NCBI RefSeq assembly: GCF_947500325.1
Contig: NZ_CANMRQ010000025.1
Span: 1-49,610, forward strand
Direction of reading: 5' to 3'
DNA from: an uncultured Lacinutrix sp.
GTDB taxonomy: Bacteria > Bacteroidota > Bacteroidia > Flavobacteriales > Flavobacteriaceae
DNA: 49,610 nucleotides
Shown: piece after piece, positions 24,312 through 31,523 of the stretch
Numbering within the stretch: position 1 is the stretch's first letter
Layout: the number at the start of each line of letters is the position of its first letter
Notes under the pieces: model-generated
Told to the model about the DNA's origin: nothing
Seen by the model: only the letters and a program-made list of their open reading frames with translations
The model's database searches: none
Program-made: the position numbers and the translations under genes

Positions 24312-24989
24312 CTTGATTTCAAAATGAAAACCATCTTTTGCTAATGCTTTATATTTCTTGGTATTAAATTGAAACAATTTTGCAGGCCTGCCACTACCAG
24401 ATTGACTCATTTCTCCAGTTTCTTCAATAATACCAAAGCTCATTAATTTTTTTCTAAAGTTTCTTCGGTCTATATCTTTTTCTAAAATGGTAGTGTATAG
24501 GTGCTCTAAATCTGAAAAAGGAAAGGATTTACTTAAAAGATCGAACCCAATAGGTTGGTAATGCAATTTAGATTTTAATCGAGCTTTAGCTAAGTCTAAA
24601 ATACTCTTATGATCAAACGCTAATTCTGGAATATCTGTTATAGGAAACCACTGGGCTTCTGCAGCATCTGTATCTGCTTGAATTTTAAAGTGATTTGGTT
24701 TAACCAATCCAAAATAACTTATAGATACTACTCTATTTCTAGGATCTCTTTTAGGTTTTCCAAAAGAGTACAATTGTTCTAAATAATCTATTTGTACTCC
24801 TGTTTCCTCTAACAGTTCTCGTTCTACTGCATCTTCTAAGGACTCGTCTTCTAATACCAATCCTCCTGGCAAAGCCCAAGTATTTTTAAAAGGTTCTACT
24901 CCTCGTTTAATTAAAAGTACAGATAAGTTTTTTTTAGATTCATAACCGAAAACGACAGCATCTACAGCCACTTTAATATTTTGTAACAT
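24303..24989 (-). CDS. nrtR: NrtR-family Nudix/winged-helix transcriptional regulator
   Basis: A 228-residue protein with an N-terminal Nudix domain (1-145) and a C-terminal winged helix (about 150-228; PFSDLEHLYTTILEKDIDRRNFRKKLMSFGIIEET, then SGRPAKLFQF). The Nudix box GX5EX7RELXEETGV (43-65) is fully kept, so ADP-ribose hydrolysis is possible as well as binding. Known: NrtR represses NAD salvage genes and releases DNA when it binds ADP-ribose. It heads the island, is preceded by one operator overlapping its own -7 element (autoregulation), and five matching sites mark its likely regulon. Confidence 0.93.
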   Translation of the reverse strand: MLQNIKVAVDAVVFGYESKKNLSVLLIKRGVEPFKNTWALPGGLVLEDESLEDAVERELLEETGVQIDYLEQLYSFGKPKRDPRNRVVSISYFGLVKPNHFKIQADTDAAEAQWFPITDIPELAFDHKSILDLAKARLKSKLHYQPIGFDLLSKSFPFSDLEHLYTTILEKDIDRRNFRKKLMSFGIIEETGEMSQSGSGRPAKLFQFNTKKYKALAKDGFHFEIKFV

Positions 24990-24995
24990 CCTTAT

Positions 24996-25020
24996 TTTGC
25001 GTTGAATTTACACAAAACTA
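24996..25020 (-). promoter_or_regulatory. nrtR promoter with overlapping operator
   Basis: Operator TTTGCGT-N7-ACACAAA at 24996-25016. On the minus strand TAGTTTTG (25020-25013) is an exact TAnnTTTG -7 element sharing the operator's CAAA. Only one operator is present here, and no good -33 element is visible. Confidence 0.8.
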
Positions 25021-25054
25021 CACAATATCTTTTGTATTAAATACTTTTTAAAAC

Positions 25055-25080
25055 AAAAAAGTCCAGCTTAATGGCTGGAC
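25055..25080 (-). terminator. Intrinsic terminator of the def-DUF5606 transcript
   Basis: Stem GTCCAGC / GCTGGAC (25061-25067 with 25074-25080), six-base loop, followed on the minus strand by six T residues. It separates the housekeeping transcript from the nrtR promoter. Confidence 0.88.
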
Positions 25081-25103
25081 TCTTTATTATTATTTGTAAA
25101 GTA

Positions 25104-25520
25104 CTATTCTTCTTCGTCTGAAGTTCTAGTATCTTCTAATTGTAGTAAATCATTTTTTTGTAGCATATTATACCATTGTACTACTTTCTTAATATCACTA
25201 GCGTACACACGATCTTCATCATAATCTGGTAATACCTCAAAGAAATATTCTTCTAATTTATCTTTACCATCTTTGTGACTAATACTCGTTGGCGCACCAT
25301 TTTCTTTGGTTTTAATTTTTTCTAAAACCTCGCGTAATGGCACTTCTTCTGTTAATGTATAAATAGCTATTTCACTTAATATACTAACGTTTTGTTGAAT
25401 TCCAACCGTAATTTTTCTTTGATCTATTAATGACTCTGCCACAAAACCACCACGTGTTTGAGTCACTAATTTATACAATCCTGGCTTTCCTGAAATTGCT
25501 AATATTTTATCTAATGCCAT
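25104..25520 (-). CDS. DUF5606 domain protein
   Basis: A 138-residue protein starting MALDKILAISGKPGLYKLVTQTRGGFVAESLIDQRKITV, the standard DUF5606 N-terminus, with ISHKDGKDKLEEYFFEVLPDYDEDRVYASDIKKVVQWYNML in the second half and an acidic tail. The frame is open to 25547, but the ATG at 25520 matches the family. It normally lies between def and mazG in flavobacteria. Function unknown; the N-terminal half suggests a small beta-barrel fold. Confidence 0.92.
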   Translation of the reverse strand: MALDKILAISGKPGLYKLVTQTRGGFVAESLIDQRKITVGIQQNVSILSEIAIYTLTEEVPLREVLEKIKTKENGAPTSISHKDGKDKLEEYFFEVLPDYDEDRVYASDIKKVVQWYNMLQKNDLLQLEDTRTSDEEE

Positions 25521-25579
25521 ACTTTTCTTTCTTTTTAAGGAGCGCAAATATCTTGTACTCTATTTTGTTTTGCAAATTT

Positions 25580-26170
25580 TTAACGCTTCTTTTTAATATT
25601 AGGAAATTTCATACGGTAATCTACTCTAATCTTTCCTTTACTAATATTAAGTAACTTCCCTTTTATTAAGCGTTTTTTTAATGTAGATAGTTTATCTGTA
25701 AACAATACTCCTTCAATATGATCGTACTCATGTTGAAATACACGCGCAGCTAAACCGTCTAATTCCATAGTATGTTTCTTAAAATCCTCATCAAAATATT
25801 CAATCTTAATGTTAGGCTTTCTAAAAACATCTTCACGCACGTCTGGAATACTTAAACAGCCTTCATTAAAAGCCCATTCATCTCCAGATTCTTCTAGAAT
25901 TGTAGGGTTAATAAATGCATGCTTAAATGTTTCAAGAAAAGCGCGCTCTTCATCTTCTAACACATCATCTTCTGCAAAAGGTGATGTGTCTACCAAAAAT
26001 AAACGTATTGGCAAACCTATTTGCGGTGCAGCTAAACCTACACCATAAGCACCATGCATCGTTTCTTTCATATTGGCAATTAACTCCTTTAAATTAGGAT
26101 AGTCTTTGTCAATTTCTTTTGCTTTAACTTTTAAAACTGGATCGCCATAAGCGACAATTGGTAATACCAT
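25580..26170 (-). CDS. def: Peptide deformylase
   Basis: A 196-residue metalloenzyme that removes the formyl group from new proteins. All three motifs are present: YGVGLAAPQIG (about 42-52), EGCLSIP (about 102-108) with the metal-binding Cys, and FQHEYDHIEG (about 143-152) with the HEXXH pair. The insertion between the first two motifs is typical for Bacteroidota. It has its own -7 element and is followed after 59 bases by DUF5606. Confidence 0.95.
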   Translation of the reverse strand: MVLPIVAYGDPVLKVKAKEIDKDYPNLKELIANMKETMHGAYGVGLAAPQIGLPIRLFLVDTSPFAEDDVLEDEERAFLETFKHAFINPTILEESGDEWAFNEGCLSIPDVREDVFRKPNIKIEYFDEDFKKHTMELDGLAARVFQHEYDHIEGVLFTDKLSTLKKRLIKGKLLNISKGKIRVDYRMKFPNIKKKR

Positions 26171-26193
26171 ATTTACTATTTATTATAGATTTG

Positions 26194-26201
26194 CAAAAAT
26201 A
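26194..26201 (-). promoter_or_regulatory. -7 promoter element TATTTTTG of def
   Basis: Exact TAnnTTTG on the minus strand, 23 bases before the def start codon. It lies just after the terminator of the upstream T9SS gene, so def is probably transcribed separately. Confidence 0.5.
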
Positions 26202-26202
26202 C

Positions 26203-26237
26203 AACAAAAAAGGCCTTAATATAAAATATTAAAGCCT
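26203..26237 (-). terminator. Intrinsic terminator after the small T9SS gene
   Basis: On the minus strand AGGCTTTAATAT-TTT-ATATTAAGGCCT forms a 12-bp stem with one mismatch (26226-26237 with 26211-26222), followed by a T-run (26210-26203). Confidence 0.85.
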
Positions 26238-26261
26238 GTATCTAATTTTCTTATTATAATA

Positions 26262-26861
26262 CTAATCCTCTATAACTATCTTTTTAATAATTATATTTTC
26301 ATTGTCAAATATTTTTAATATGTATATACCATTAACAAGTTCTTTAATATCTAGTTCAGCTTCATTTTTGTCATTAAAACTTTTTCTATAAACCTCCTTA
26401 CCCAAAATATTAATTAATGATATGTTATAATTTGACTTCTTAGGAAAATTAATATTTAATGTTATTTCGCTTTTTACAGGATTAGGATATATAGTGTATT
26501 CCTTTTCTTTTATTTCAAAATCCTGATTAGACAAAGTTACTAACGCTCCATTTATATCATAGGTACAGAGCAAGCCATTACCGTAATCAACAGTAACATC
26601 AAATCCTGTAGGAGGAGTTTGTCCTGGATCAATTACATAATCTAAATTACCGCCATTACAGCTAACATAACTGTAAGTTAAACCATCTATTAGAATAGTA
26701 AGAGGCCAAGTAACGGTATTACATCCATTTTGCCCATTTGATAAAACAAAAGTGGGTTCAGAAGTTGTACTATTCTGCTTAATAGATTCCGGACATTCTG
26801 TTTGTCCATAGGTTTTTGTAAAAAACATAAATACAAAAAATAATAAAGTATTTTTTTTCAT
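26262..26861 (-). CDS. Small secreted protein with T9SS type A sorting domain
   Basis: A 199-residue protein with signal peptide MKKNTLLFFVFMFFTKTYGQ, a Cys-containing middle (TECPESIKQ, NGCNTVTWPL, YVSCNGGNLDYV, LLCTYDING) and a C-terminal type A sorting domain (YTIYPNPVKSEITL ... NGIYILKIFDNENIIIKKIVIED, about 125-199). Known: this domain directs export by the type IX system and attachment or release at the surface. The middle has no recognised fold. It sits between ruvX and def, which are often adjacent in relatives, so it may be an insertion. The ATG at 26861 is preferred over an upstream TTG (26873). Confidence 0.85.
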   Translation of the reverse strand: MKKNTLLFFVFMFFTKTYGQTECPESIKQNSTTSEPTFVLSNGQNGCNTVTWPLTILIDGLTYSYVSCNGGNLDYVIDPGQTPPTGFDVTVDYGNGLLCTYDINGALVTLSNQDFEIKEKEYTIYPNPVKSEITLNINFPKKSNYNISLINILGKEVYRKSFNDKNEAELDIKELVNGIYILKIFDNENIIIKKIVIED

Positions 26862-26886
26862 AATATTAATCAATTGCTATTGAAAA

Positions 26887-26894
26887 CAAAACTA
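26887..26894 (-). promoter_or_regulatory. -7 promoter element TAGTTTTG of the small T9SS gene
   Basis: Exact TAnnTTTG on the minus strand, 25 bases before the ATG at 26861. Confidence 0.5.
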
Positions 26895-26996
26895 TAATAA
26901 CAATACCTTTTTTTTTTCTGACACTAGATCAAAATTAGACATAATCGATTAAATGCACTTAAAAACGATAAAGAGTATTTTAATCAACAAAACAAA

Positions 26997-27407
26997 TTAT
27001 TGGTTATATAGATAAGACTGAAGTATTATTGTGGCACTAATTTCATCAACAAGTGCTTTGTTTTGTCTTTGTTTTTTCTTTAATCCGCTATCTATCATGG
27101 TCTGCATAGCCATTTTAGATGTAAAACGCTCATCAACTCGTTTAATAGGAATCTCCGGAAAAAAAGTTCTTAGCTTACTAATAAAAGGTGCTATTATAGC
27201 TTCACTCTCACTAGCTTCATTATTCATTTGTTTAGGCTCACCAACTAAGAATAATTCTACTTCCTCTTTCTCTGTATAGCTTTTTATAAAATCTAACAGC
27301 TCTTTTGTAGGAACAGTAGTCAAACCAGAAGCAATAATTTGCATATCGTCTGTAACGGCTAATCCCGTTCTTACCTTACCATAATCTATTGCTAGAATTT
27401 GAGCCAT
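26997..27407 (-). CDS. ruvX: Holliday-junction resolvase-like YqgF/RuvX
   Basis: A 136-residue RNase H-fold nuclease with LAIDYGKVRTGLAVTD (4-19), FLVGEPKQMNNEASE (about 52-66), VDERFTSKMA (about 90-99) and the late DEISATIILQSYL (about 121-133). It acts in pre-16S rRNA processing and/or resolution of branched DNA. Length is normal. It is divergent from dapD with about 100 bases between. Confidence 0.93.
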   Translation of the reverse strand: MAQILAIDYGKVRTGLAVTDDMQIIASGLTTVPTKELLDFIKSYTEKEEVELFLVGEPKQMNNEASESEAIIAPFISKLRTFFPEIPIKRVDERFTSKMAMQTMIDSGLKKKQRQNKALVDEISATIILQSYLYNQ

Positions 27408-27420
27408 ATTAATTTTTGTG

Positions 27421-27428
27421 CAAATTTA
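27421..27428 (-). promoter_or_regulatory. -7 promoter element TAAATTTG of ruvX
   Basis: Exact TAnnTTTG on the minus strand, 13 bases before the start codon, implying a very short leader. Confidence 0.45.
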
Positions 27429-27483
27429 ATGTTTATATACATTATATGAATAAAGATTATGCCATAATTACATTTTTAGGATT

Positions 27484-27491
27484 TATATTTG
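27484..27491 (+). promoter_or_regulatory. -7 promoter element TATATTTG of dapD
   Basis: Exact TAnnTTTG 19 bases before the dapD start codon. No obvious -33 element. Confidence 0.55.
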
Positions 27492-27510
27492 TAGAAACTT
27501 AAAATAAATA

Positions 27511-28326
27511 ATGACCGATTTACAACAAATTATAGAAAATGCATGGAATGATCGTGCTTTACTAAGTGAAGATAGTACTCAAGCTACAATTAGAAAAGTA
27601 GTTAGCTTATTAGATGAAGGCACATTACGTGTTGCTGAACCAACAAATGATGGTTGGCAAGTTAATGAATGGGTAAAAAAAGCTGTCGTTTTATATTTCC
27701 CTATCCAAAAAATGGAAACTTTAGAAGTTGGTATTTTTGAGTTTCATGATAAAATTCCATTAAAAACAGGTTATAAAGAAAAAGGCATTCGTGTTGTACC
27801 TCATGCAGTTGCAAGACATGGCGCTTATATATCTGCTGGAACCATTTTAATGCCTAGTTATGTAAACATTGGTGCTTATGTAGATGAAGGTACAATGGTA
27901 GATACATGGGCAACTGTTGGTAGTTGTGCTCAAATTGGTAAAAACGTTCACTTATCTGGTGGTGTTGGTATTGGTGGTGTTTTAGAACCTTTACAAGCTG
28001 CTCCTGTAATTATTGAAGATAATGCATTTATTGGCTCACGTTGTATTGTTGTTGAAGGTGTTCGTGTTGAAACAGAAGCTGTTCTTGGTGCCAATGTTGT
28101 ATTAACTGCATCTACTAAAATTATTGATGTTACTGGAGACGAACCTGTAGAAATGAAAGGTCGTGTACCTGCAAGATCTGTTGTTATTCCTGGAAGTTAT
28201 ACTAAATCGTTCCCAGCTGGAGATTATAATGTACCATGTGCCTTAATTATTGGAAAACGTAAAGAGAGTACAAACAAAAAAACGTCTCTTAATGATGCTC
28301 TAAGAGAACACAATGTTGCGGTTTAA
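27511..28326 (+). CDS. dapD: Tetrahydrodipicolinate N-succinyltransferase
   Basis: A 271-residue left-handed beta-helix acyltransferase of the lysine/diaminopimelate pathway, transferring succinyl from succinyl-CoA. The hexapeptide repeats run from about 95 to 210 (AYISAGTILMPSYVNIGAYVDEG and following, then IGGVLEPLQAAPVIIEDNAFIGSRC), with the family N-terminal helical domain before and PAGDYNVPCALIIGKRK near the end. Length matches E. coli DapD (274). The next gene starts six bases downstream. Confidence 0.95.
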   Translation: MTDLQQIIENAWNDRALLSEDSTQATIRKVVSLLDEGTLRVAEPTNDGWQVNEWVKKAVVLYFPIQKMETLEVGIFEFHDKIPLKTGYKEKGIRVVPHAVARHGAYISAGTILMPSYVNIGAYVDEGTMVDTWATVGSCAQIGKNVHLSGGVGIGGVLEPLQAAPVIIEDNAFIGSRCIVVEGVRVETEAVLGANVVLTASTKIIDVTGDEPVEMKGRVPARSVVIPGSYTKSFPAGDYNVPCALIIGKRKESTNKKTSLNDALREHNVAV

Positions 28327-28332
28327 TACTAA

Positions 28333-29394
28333 ATGAAGATATTAGTTATACAACAAAAAATGATTGGTGATGTACTTACTACAAGTATTTTGCTAGAAGC
28401 TTTGCGTGGTAACTATCCTGATGCAGAATTACATTATTTGATAAATTCGCATACGTTTTCTGTTGTTGAGAATAATCCGTTTGTAGATAAATTCGTTTTT
28501 TTTACTAAAGAGATAGAACAGTCGAAAACTGAATTTTATAAGTTTTTAAAAACTATTAAAGTTGAAAAATACGATACAGTTATAGATGTATATGGAAAAC
28601 TAAGTAGTAACCTTATTTCTTATTTTTCTAAAGCAAAAACCAAAATATCTATTAAGAAGTTTTATTCTTCTTTTATATATACACATACATTTAAAGATTC
28701 TAAAATTGCCAAAACCAATGCTGGTTTAGCTATAGAAAATAGAATGCGACTGTTAGATCCTATTATAAAAAGAGAATTAACAGTTATTAAACCAAAAATA
28801 TATTTAACCGATGTTGAAATTAAAAAAACTGAATCTTTTTTAATTGATAATAATATCGACTTACACAAACCTTTAATTATGGTTGGTGTTTTAGGTAGTG
28901 ACTTATCTAAAACATATCCTTTTGAATATATGGCTATGGTTCTAGACTATGTGGTAGAAGTAATACCTAATGCTCAACTACTATTCAACTATATACCTAA
29001 ACAGTTAGAAGATGCAAAAGCTATTTTTAATTTTTGCAAACCCAATACACAACAGGCTATTTTATTAGATGTTTATGGTAAAAGCTTGAGAGATTTTATT
29101 TGTATCACCCATTTTTGTAATGCACTTATTGGTAACGAAGGTGGCGCTGTAAACATGGCAAAAGCATTAAATACACCAACATTTACTATTTTTTCTCCAT
29201 GGATAGATAAAGCAGCTTGGAGTTTATTTGAAAACGGTAAAACAAACGTTTCTACACATTTAAAAGATGTGAAACCGGAGTTGTATGAGACTACAAAACT
29301 TAAAAAAATAAAAGAAGCGTATGCTACTTTTTACAAGCAATTTAAACCTGAATTCATTACCAATAAACTAACTGCTTTTTTGAAAGGTTTATGA
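28333..29394 (+). CDS. Glycosyltransferase family 9 (heptosyltransferase-like)
   Basis: A 353-residue GT-B enzyme of the ADP-heptose:LPS heptosyltransferase family: MKILVIQQKMIGDVLTTSILLEALRGNYPDAELHYL (1-36), a mid-protein linker and the nucleotide-sugar site region HFCNALIGNEGGAVNMAKALNTPTFTIFSPW (about 257-287). It probably adds a sugar to the lipooligosaccharide core. It is cotranscribed with dapD and ends six bases inside the convergent glycosyltransferase gene. Confidence 0.9.
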   Translation: MKILVIQQKMIGDVLTTSILLEALRGNYPDAELHYLINSHTFSVVENNPFVDKFVFFTKEIEQSKTEFYKFLKTIKVEKYDTVIDVYGKLSSNLISYFSKAKTKISIKKFYSSFIYTHTFKDSKIAKTNAGLAIENRMRLLDPIIKRELTVIKPKIYLTDVEIKKTESFLIDNNIDLHKPLIMVGVLGSDLSKTYPFEYMAMVLDYVVEVIPNAQLLFNYIPKQLEDAKAIFNFCKPNTQQAILLDVYGKSLRDFICITHFCNALIGNEGGAVNMAKALNTPTFTIFSPWIDKAAWSLFENGKTNVSTHLKDVKPELYETTKLKKIKEAYATFYKQFKPEFITNKLTAFLKGL

Positions 29395-30213
29395 TTCTTG
29401 AAGAATACCATAATTGGTCCATTTTAAATTCTCCTTTTTTACAACTGCCCTTATTTTCTGATTTTTATCAATAGCTTCTTGATTGACATAACCTCTTGCA
29501 TGATCTAAATGTAAACAAATAGCATTATATCTAATTTGTTTCGATTTAATTCCCATATTAAATAATCGTTCTCCCATTTCCCTATCTTCACCGCCATACT
29601 GCATACGTTCGTCGAAACCATTTACAGCTAAAATATCTTTTTTCCAGCCTGAAGCATTATGGCCATTCCAACTTGCGTTTGTGGGCGTAACAGCATTTAA
29701 AATCTTTGCTTTAATTGGTGAAGCATTTAATTTATTGTTTTTAAAAGATGATTTTAGTCCATTTGCTAACAGCCATTTTAAATTAAAACAGTCTTGATTC
29801 AATATATTTTCTTTTGAAATTGTTTCTGAAATAGACATAGGTAATTTAAAGTAACCACCAGATAAGAAATAACCTTTTTCCCTTTTATTAATATGAGTAG
29901 ACACAAAATCTTGTCTTGCCATACAATCGCCATCACTCATTAAAATATAATCTGCATTACATTTTAAAATGGCTTTATTTAAAATCATTGTTTTTTGAAA
30001 TCCATTATCTTCATGCCATACATGAATAATAGGAAAAGACACTTCGGTTTGCATACGCTCTAATAAATCGAAAGTTGGTTGTTTAGAACCATCATCTGCA
30101 ATAACTATTTCGAAATTTTTGAAGCTTTGCGCTTCATAACTCCACAATACTTTTTCTAGCCAAGCTTCTGCATTGTAAGTGCTAATAATTATTGATATTT
30201 CTGGTTTTGCCAT
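29389..30213 (-). CDS. Glycosyltransferase family 2
   Basis: A 274-residue GT-A enzyme with ISIIISTYNAEAWLEKVLWSYEAQ (5-28), IVIADDGSK (36-44), ILMSDGDCMARQDF (about 90-103) carrying the metal-binding DxD-like motif, and GYDE-type GFDERMQYGGEDREMGERL (about 196-214) from the galactosyltransferase-like C-terminal part. There are no membrane segments. The same architecture is found in the gene at 32281-33075, a likely paralogue. Sugar specificity unknown. Confidence 0.9.
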   Translation of the reverse strand: MAKPEISIIISTYNAEAWLEKVLWSYEAQSFKNFEIVIADDGSKQPTFDLLERMQTEVSFPIIHVWHEDNGFQKTMILNKAILKCNADYILMSDGDCMARQDFVSTHINKREKGYFLSGGYFKLPMSISETISKENILNQDCFNLKWLLANGLKSSFKNNKLNASPIKAKILNAVTPTNASWNGHNASGWKKDILAVNGFDERMQYGGEDREMGERLFNMGIKSKQIRYNAICLHLDHARGYVNQEAIDKNQKIRAVVKKENLKWTNYGILQES

Positions 30214-30241
30214 TGATTTATTATAAAGCTATTGAATATGG

Positions 30242-30249
30242 CAAAAATA
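30242..30249 (-). promoter_or_regulatory. -7 promoter element TATTTTTG of the family 2 transferase gene
   Basis: Exact TAnnTTTG on the minus strand, 28 bases before the start codon at 30213. It overlaps the probable promoter of the divergent gene. Confidence 0.45.
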
Positions 30250-30273
30250 GTTATTTTTACACAAAACTTTAAG

Positions 30274-31029
30274 GTGACCAAACTAACGGCAATTATTCCT
30301 ACTAAAAATGAAATTGACAACATTGAAGCTGTCATAGCTTCTGTTGATTTTGCTGATGAAATTATTGTTATAGACAGTTATAGCGAAGATGGTACTGCAG
30401 AAAAAGCGAACACTTTAGCGACTAAAGTTATACAACGTGAATTTGATTTTTATGGTGCTCAAAAAAACCATGCTATTTCTCAAGCCCAATACGAATGGAT
30501 TTTACTAGTAGACGCAGACGAACGTGTTACTCCAGAATTAAAAACTGAAATTCTTTCTGTTTTAAGTCAAGATAAAATACCTCATGATGCCTACAATATA
30601 AAACGTATTAATCATTTTATGGGGCAACGTGTTCATTATAGTGGTTGGCGTAATGATAGTGTTATTAGGCTCTTTAAAAGAGATACTTGTAAATATGACG
30701 ACCGCCATGTACATGAAGCATTAAAAGTGAATGGCACTATTGGGCAATTAAAGCATAAATTCTTGCATTATTCTTATCGCAGTTTTGACCTATACATGCA
30801 AAAAATGAATCACTATGCTAATTTACAAGCTAAGGATTACGATAAAAAAACAGGACGTTTAACTCCTTATCATTTTGCAATTAAACCGTTTTGGGGCTTT
30901 GTTAAACACTATATTGTGCAAAGTGGTTTTCGTGATGGTCTCGTTGGTTTTACTATAGGTTTTGTACAAGCCTATGTTGTATTTATGAGGTATGTAAAAT
31001 TGTGGTTGTTACGTAGGAATAGGAATTAA
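30274..31029 (+). CDS. Glycosyltransferase family 2 (WaaE/KdtX-like)
   Basis: About 251 residues. KLTAIIPTKNEIDNIEAVIASVDFADEIIVIDSYSEDGT is the typical start of WaaE-like transferases; ILLVDADERVTPEL (about 77-90) holds the metal motif, and RVHYSGWRNDSVIRLFKR, DDRHVHEAL and LKHKFLHYSYRS follow. A C-terminal hydrophobic stretch (GLVGFTIGFVQAYVVFMRY) suggests membrane association. Start is uncertain: the frame is open from TTG 30232 and ATG 30238, but the family N-terminus begins at the GTG codon 30274 (VTKLTAIIP), and the upstream bases look like promoter. Probably adds a core sugar to LPS. Confidence 0.85.
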   Translation: MTKLTAIIPTKNEIDNIEAVIASVDFADEIIVIDSYSEDGTAEKANTLATKVIQREFDFYGAQKNHAISQAQYEWILLVDADERVTPELKTEILSVLSQDKIPHDAYNIKRINHFMGQRVHYSGWRNDSVIRLFKRDTCKYDDRHVHEALKVNGTIGQLKHKFLHYSYRSFDLYMQKMNHYANLQAKDYDKKTGRLTPYHFAIKPFWGFVKHYIVQSGFRDGLVGFTIGFVQAYVVFMRYVKLWLLRRNRN

Positions 31030-31045
31030 AATACTTGTACTTAGT

Positions 31046-31348
31046 ATGCCTAGCAAACCACCTGATTATCCTATATTATATTATGTTGTAAGATTGATTA
31101 ACATCTTTTGTGTTTTAACTTACCTTTTTTTTATTCTTATAGGCGTGGCTTACATATCTATGTATTTATTGGTGTCTTTTTATATTTGGATATTAATCAT
31201 CCTTTCTATTATTGAGATTGGATTTGTTATTAATGGAGATAAAGAACTATTTAATTTATATAAAAAAACGAATATCTTTTTTTTAATTATTTATTTCTTA
31301 ACCATTATTATTGTTCTCTATCCTTTTATTGCTTCGATTTTTAGATGA
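31046..31348 (+). CDS. Small membrane protein, hypothetical
   Basis: A 100-residue protein with three predicted membrane helices (about 13-36, 37-56 and 75-97) and a short charged loop NGDKELFNLYKKTN. No family was recognised. It starts 16 bases after the glycosyltransferase, suggesting cotranscription, but could be a lineage-specific gene. Confidence 0.55.
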   Translation: MPSKPPDYPILYYVVRLINIFCVLTYLFFILIGVAYISMYLLVSFYIWILIILSIIEIGFVINGDKELFNLYKKTNIFFLIIYFLTIIIVLYPFIASIFR

Positions 31349-31465
31349 AATTGACTTATACAAAATATTAAATTAGCATAAAGATGAGCTAATTATTCAT
31401 CCTTTTCTATTCAAAATACTGTTTTTATTTCAAGTTGTGGTTATCACGAAAAGGAAGACTATAAA

Positions 31466-31514
31466 ACTTCTCGATACAATTTGTATCGTACCTCACAAAT
31501 CACTCGAAGTGACG
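31466..31514. repeat. REP-like palindromic element
   Basis: A perfect 7-bp stem CGATACA/TGTATCG with three-base loop (31472-31488), flanked by ACTTC on the left and TCGAAGTGACG on the right (31504-31514). The pairing of ...CTTCTCGA... with TCGAAGTGACG is a form I recall as scattered intergenic repeats in Flavobacteriaceae. I see no second copy in the window. Confidence 0.5.
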
Positions 31515-31523
31515 TAAATTAAA

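Noticed and set aside
13573-24989. Prophage or phage-derived NAD cluster
   Set aside because: Although phages carry NadV/Prs pairs, no integrase, terminase, capsid or tail gene is present, and the genes are ordered as a bacterial operon with an NrtR regulator.
30251-30266. Sequence GTTATTTTTACACAAA, identical to 16 bases of the prs proximal operator, at the start of a glycosyltransferase gene
   Set aside because: The other arm is absent (no TTTGYGT at the required place), so it is only a half site; its T-rich middle and TTTAC probably reflect promoter sequence.
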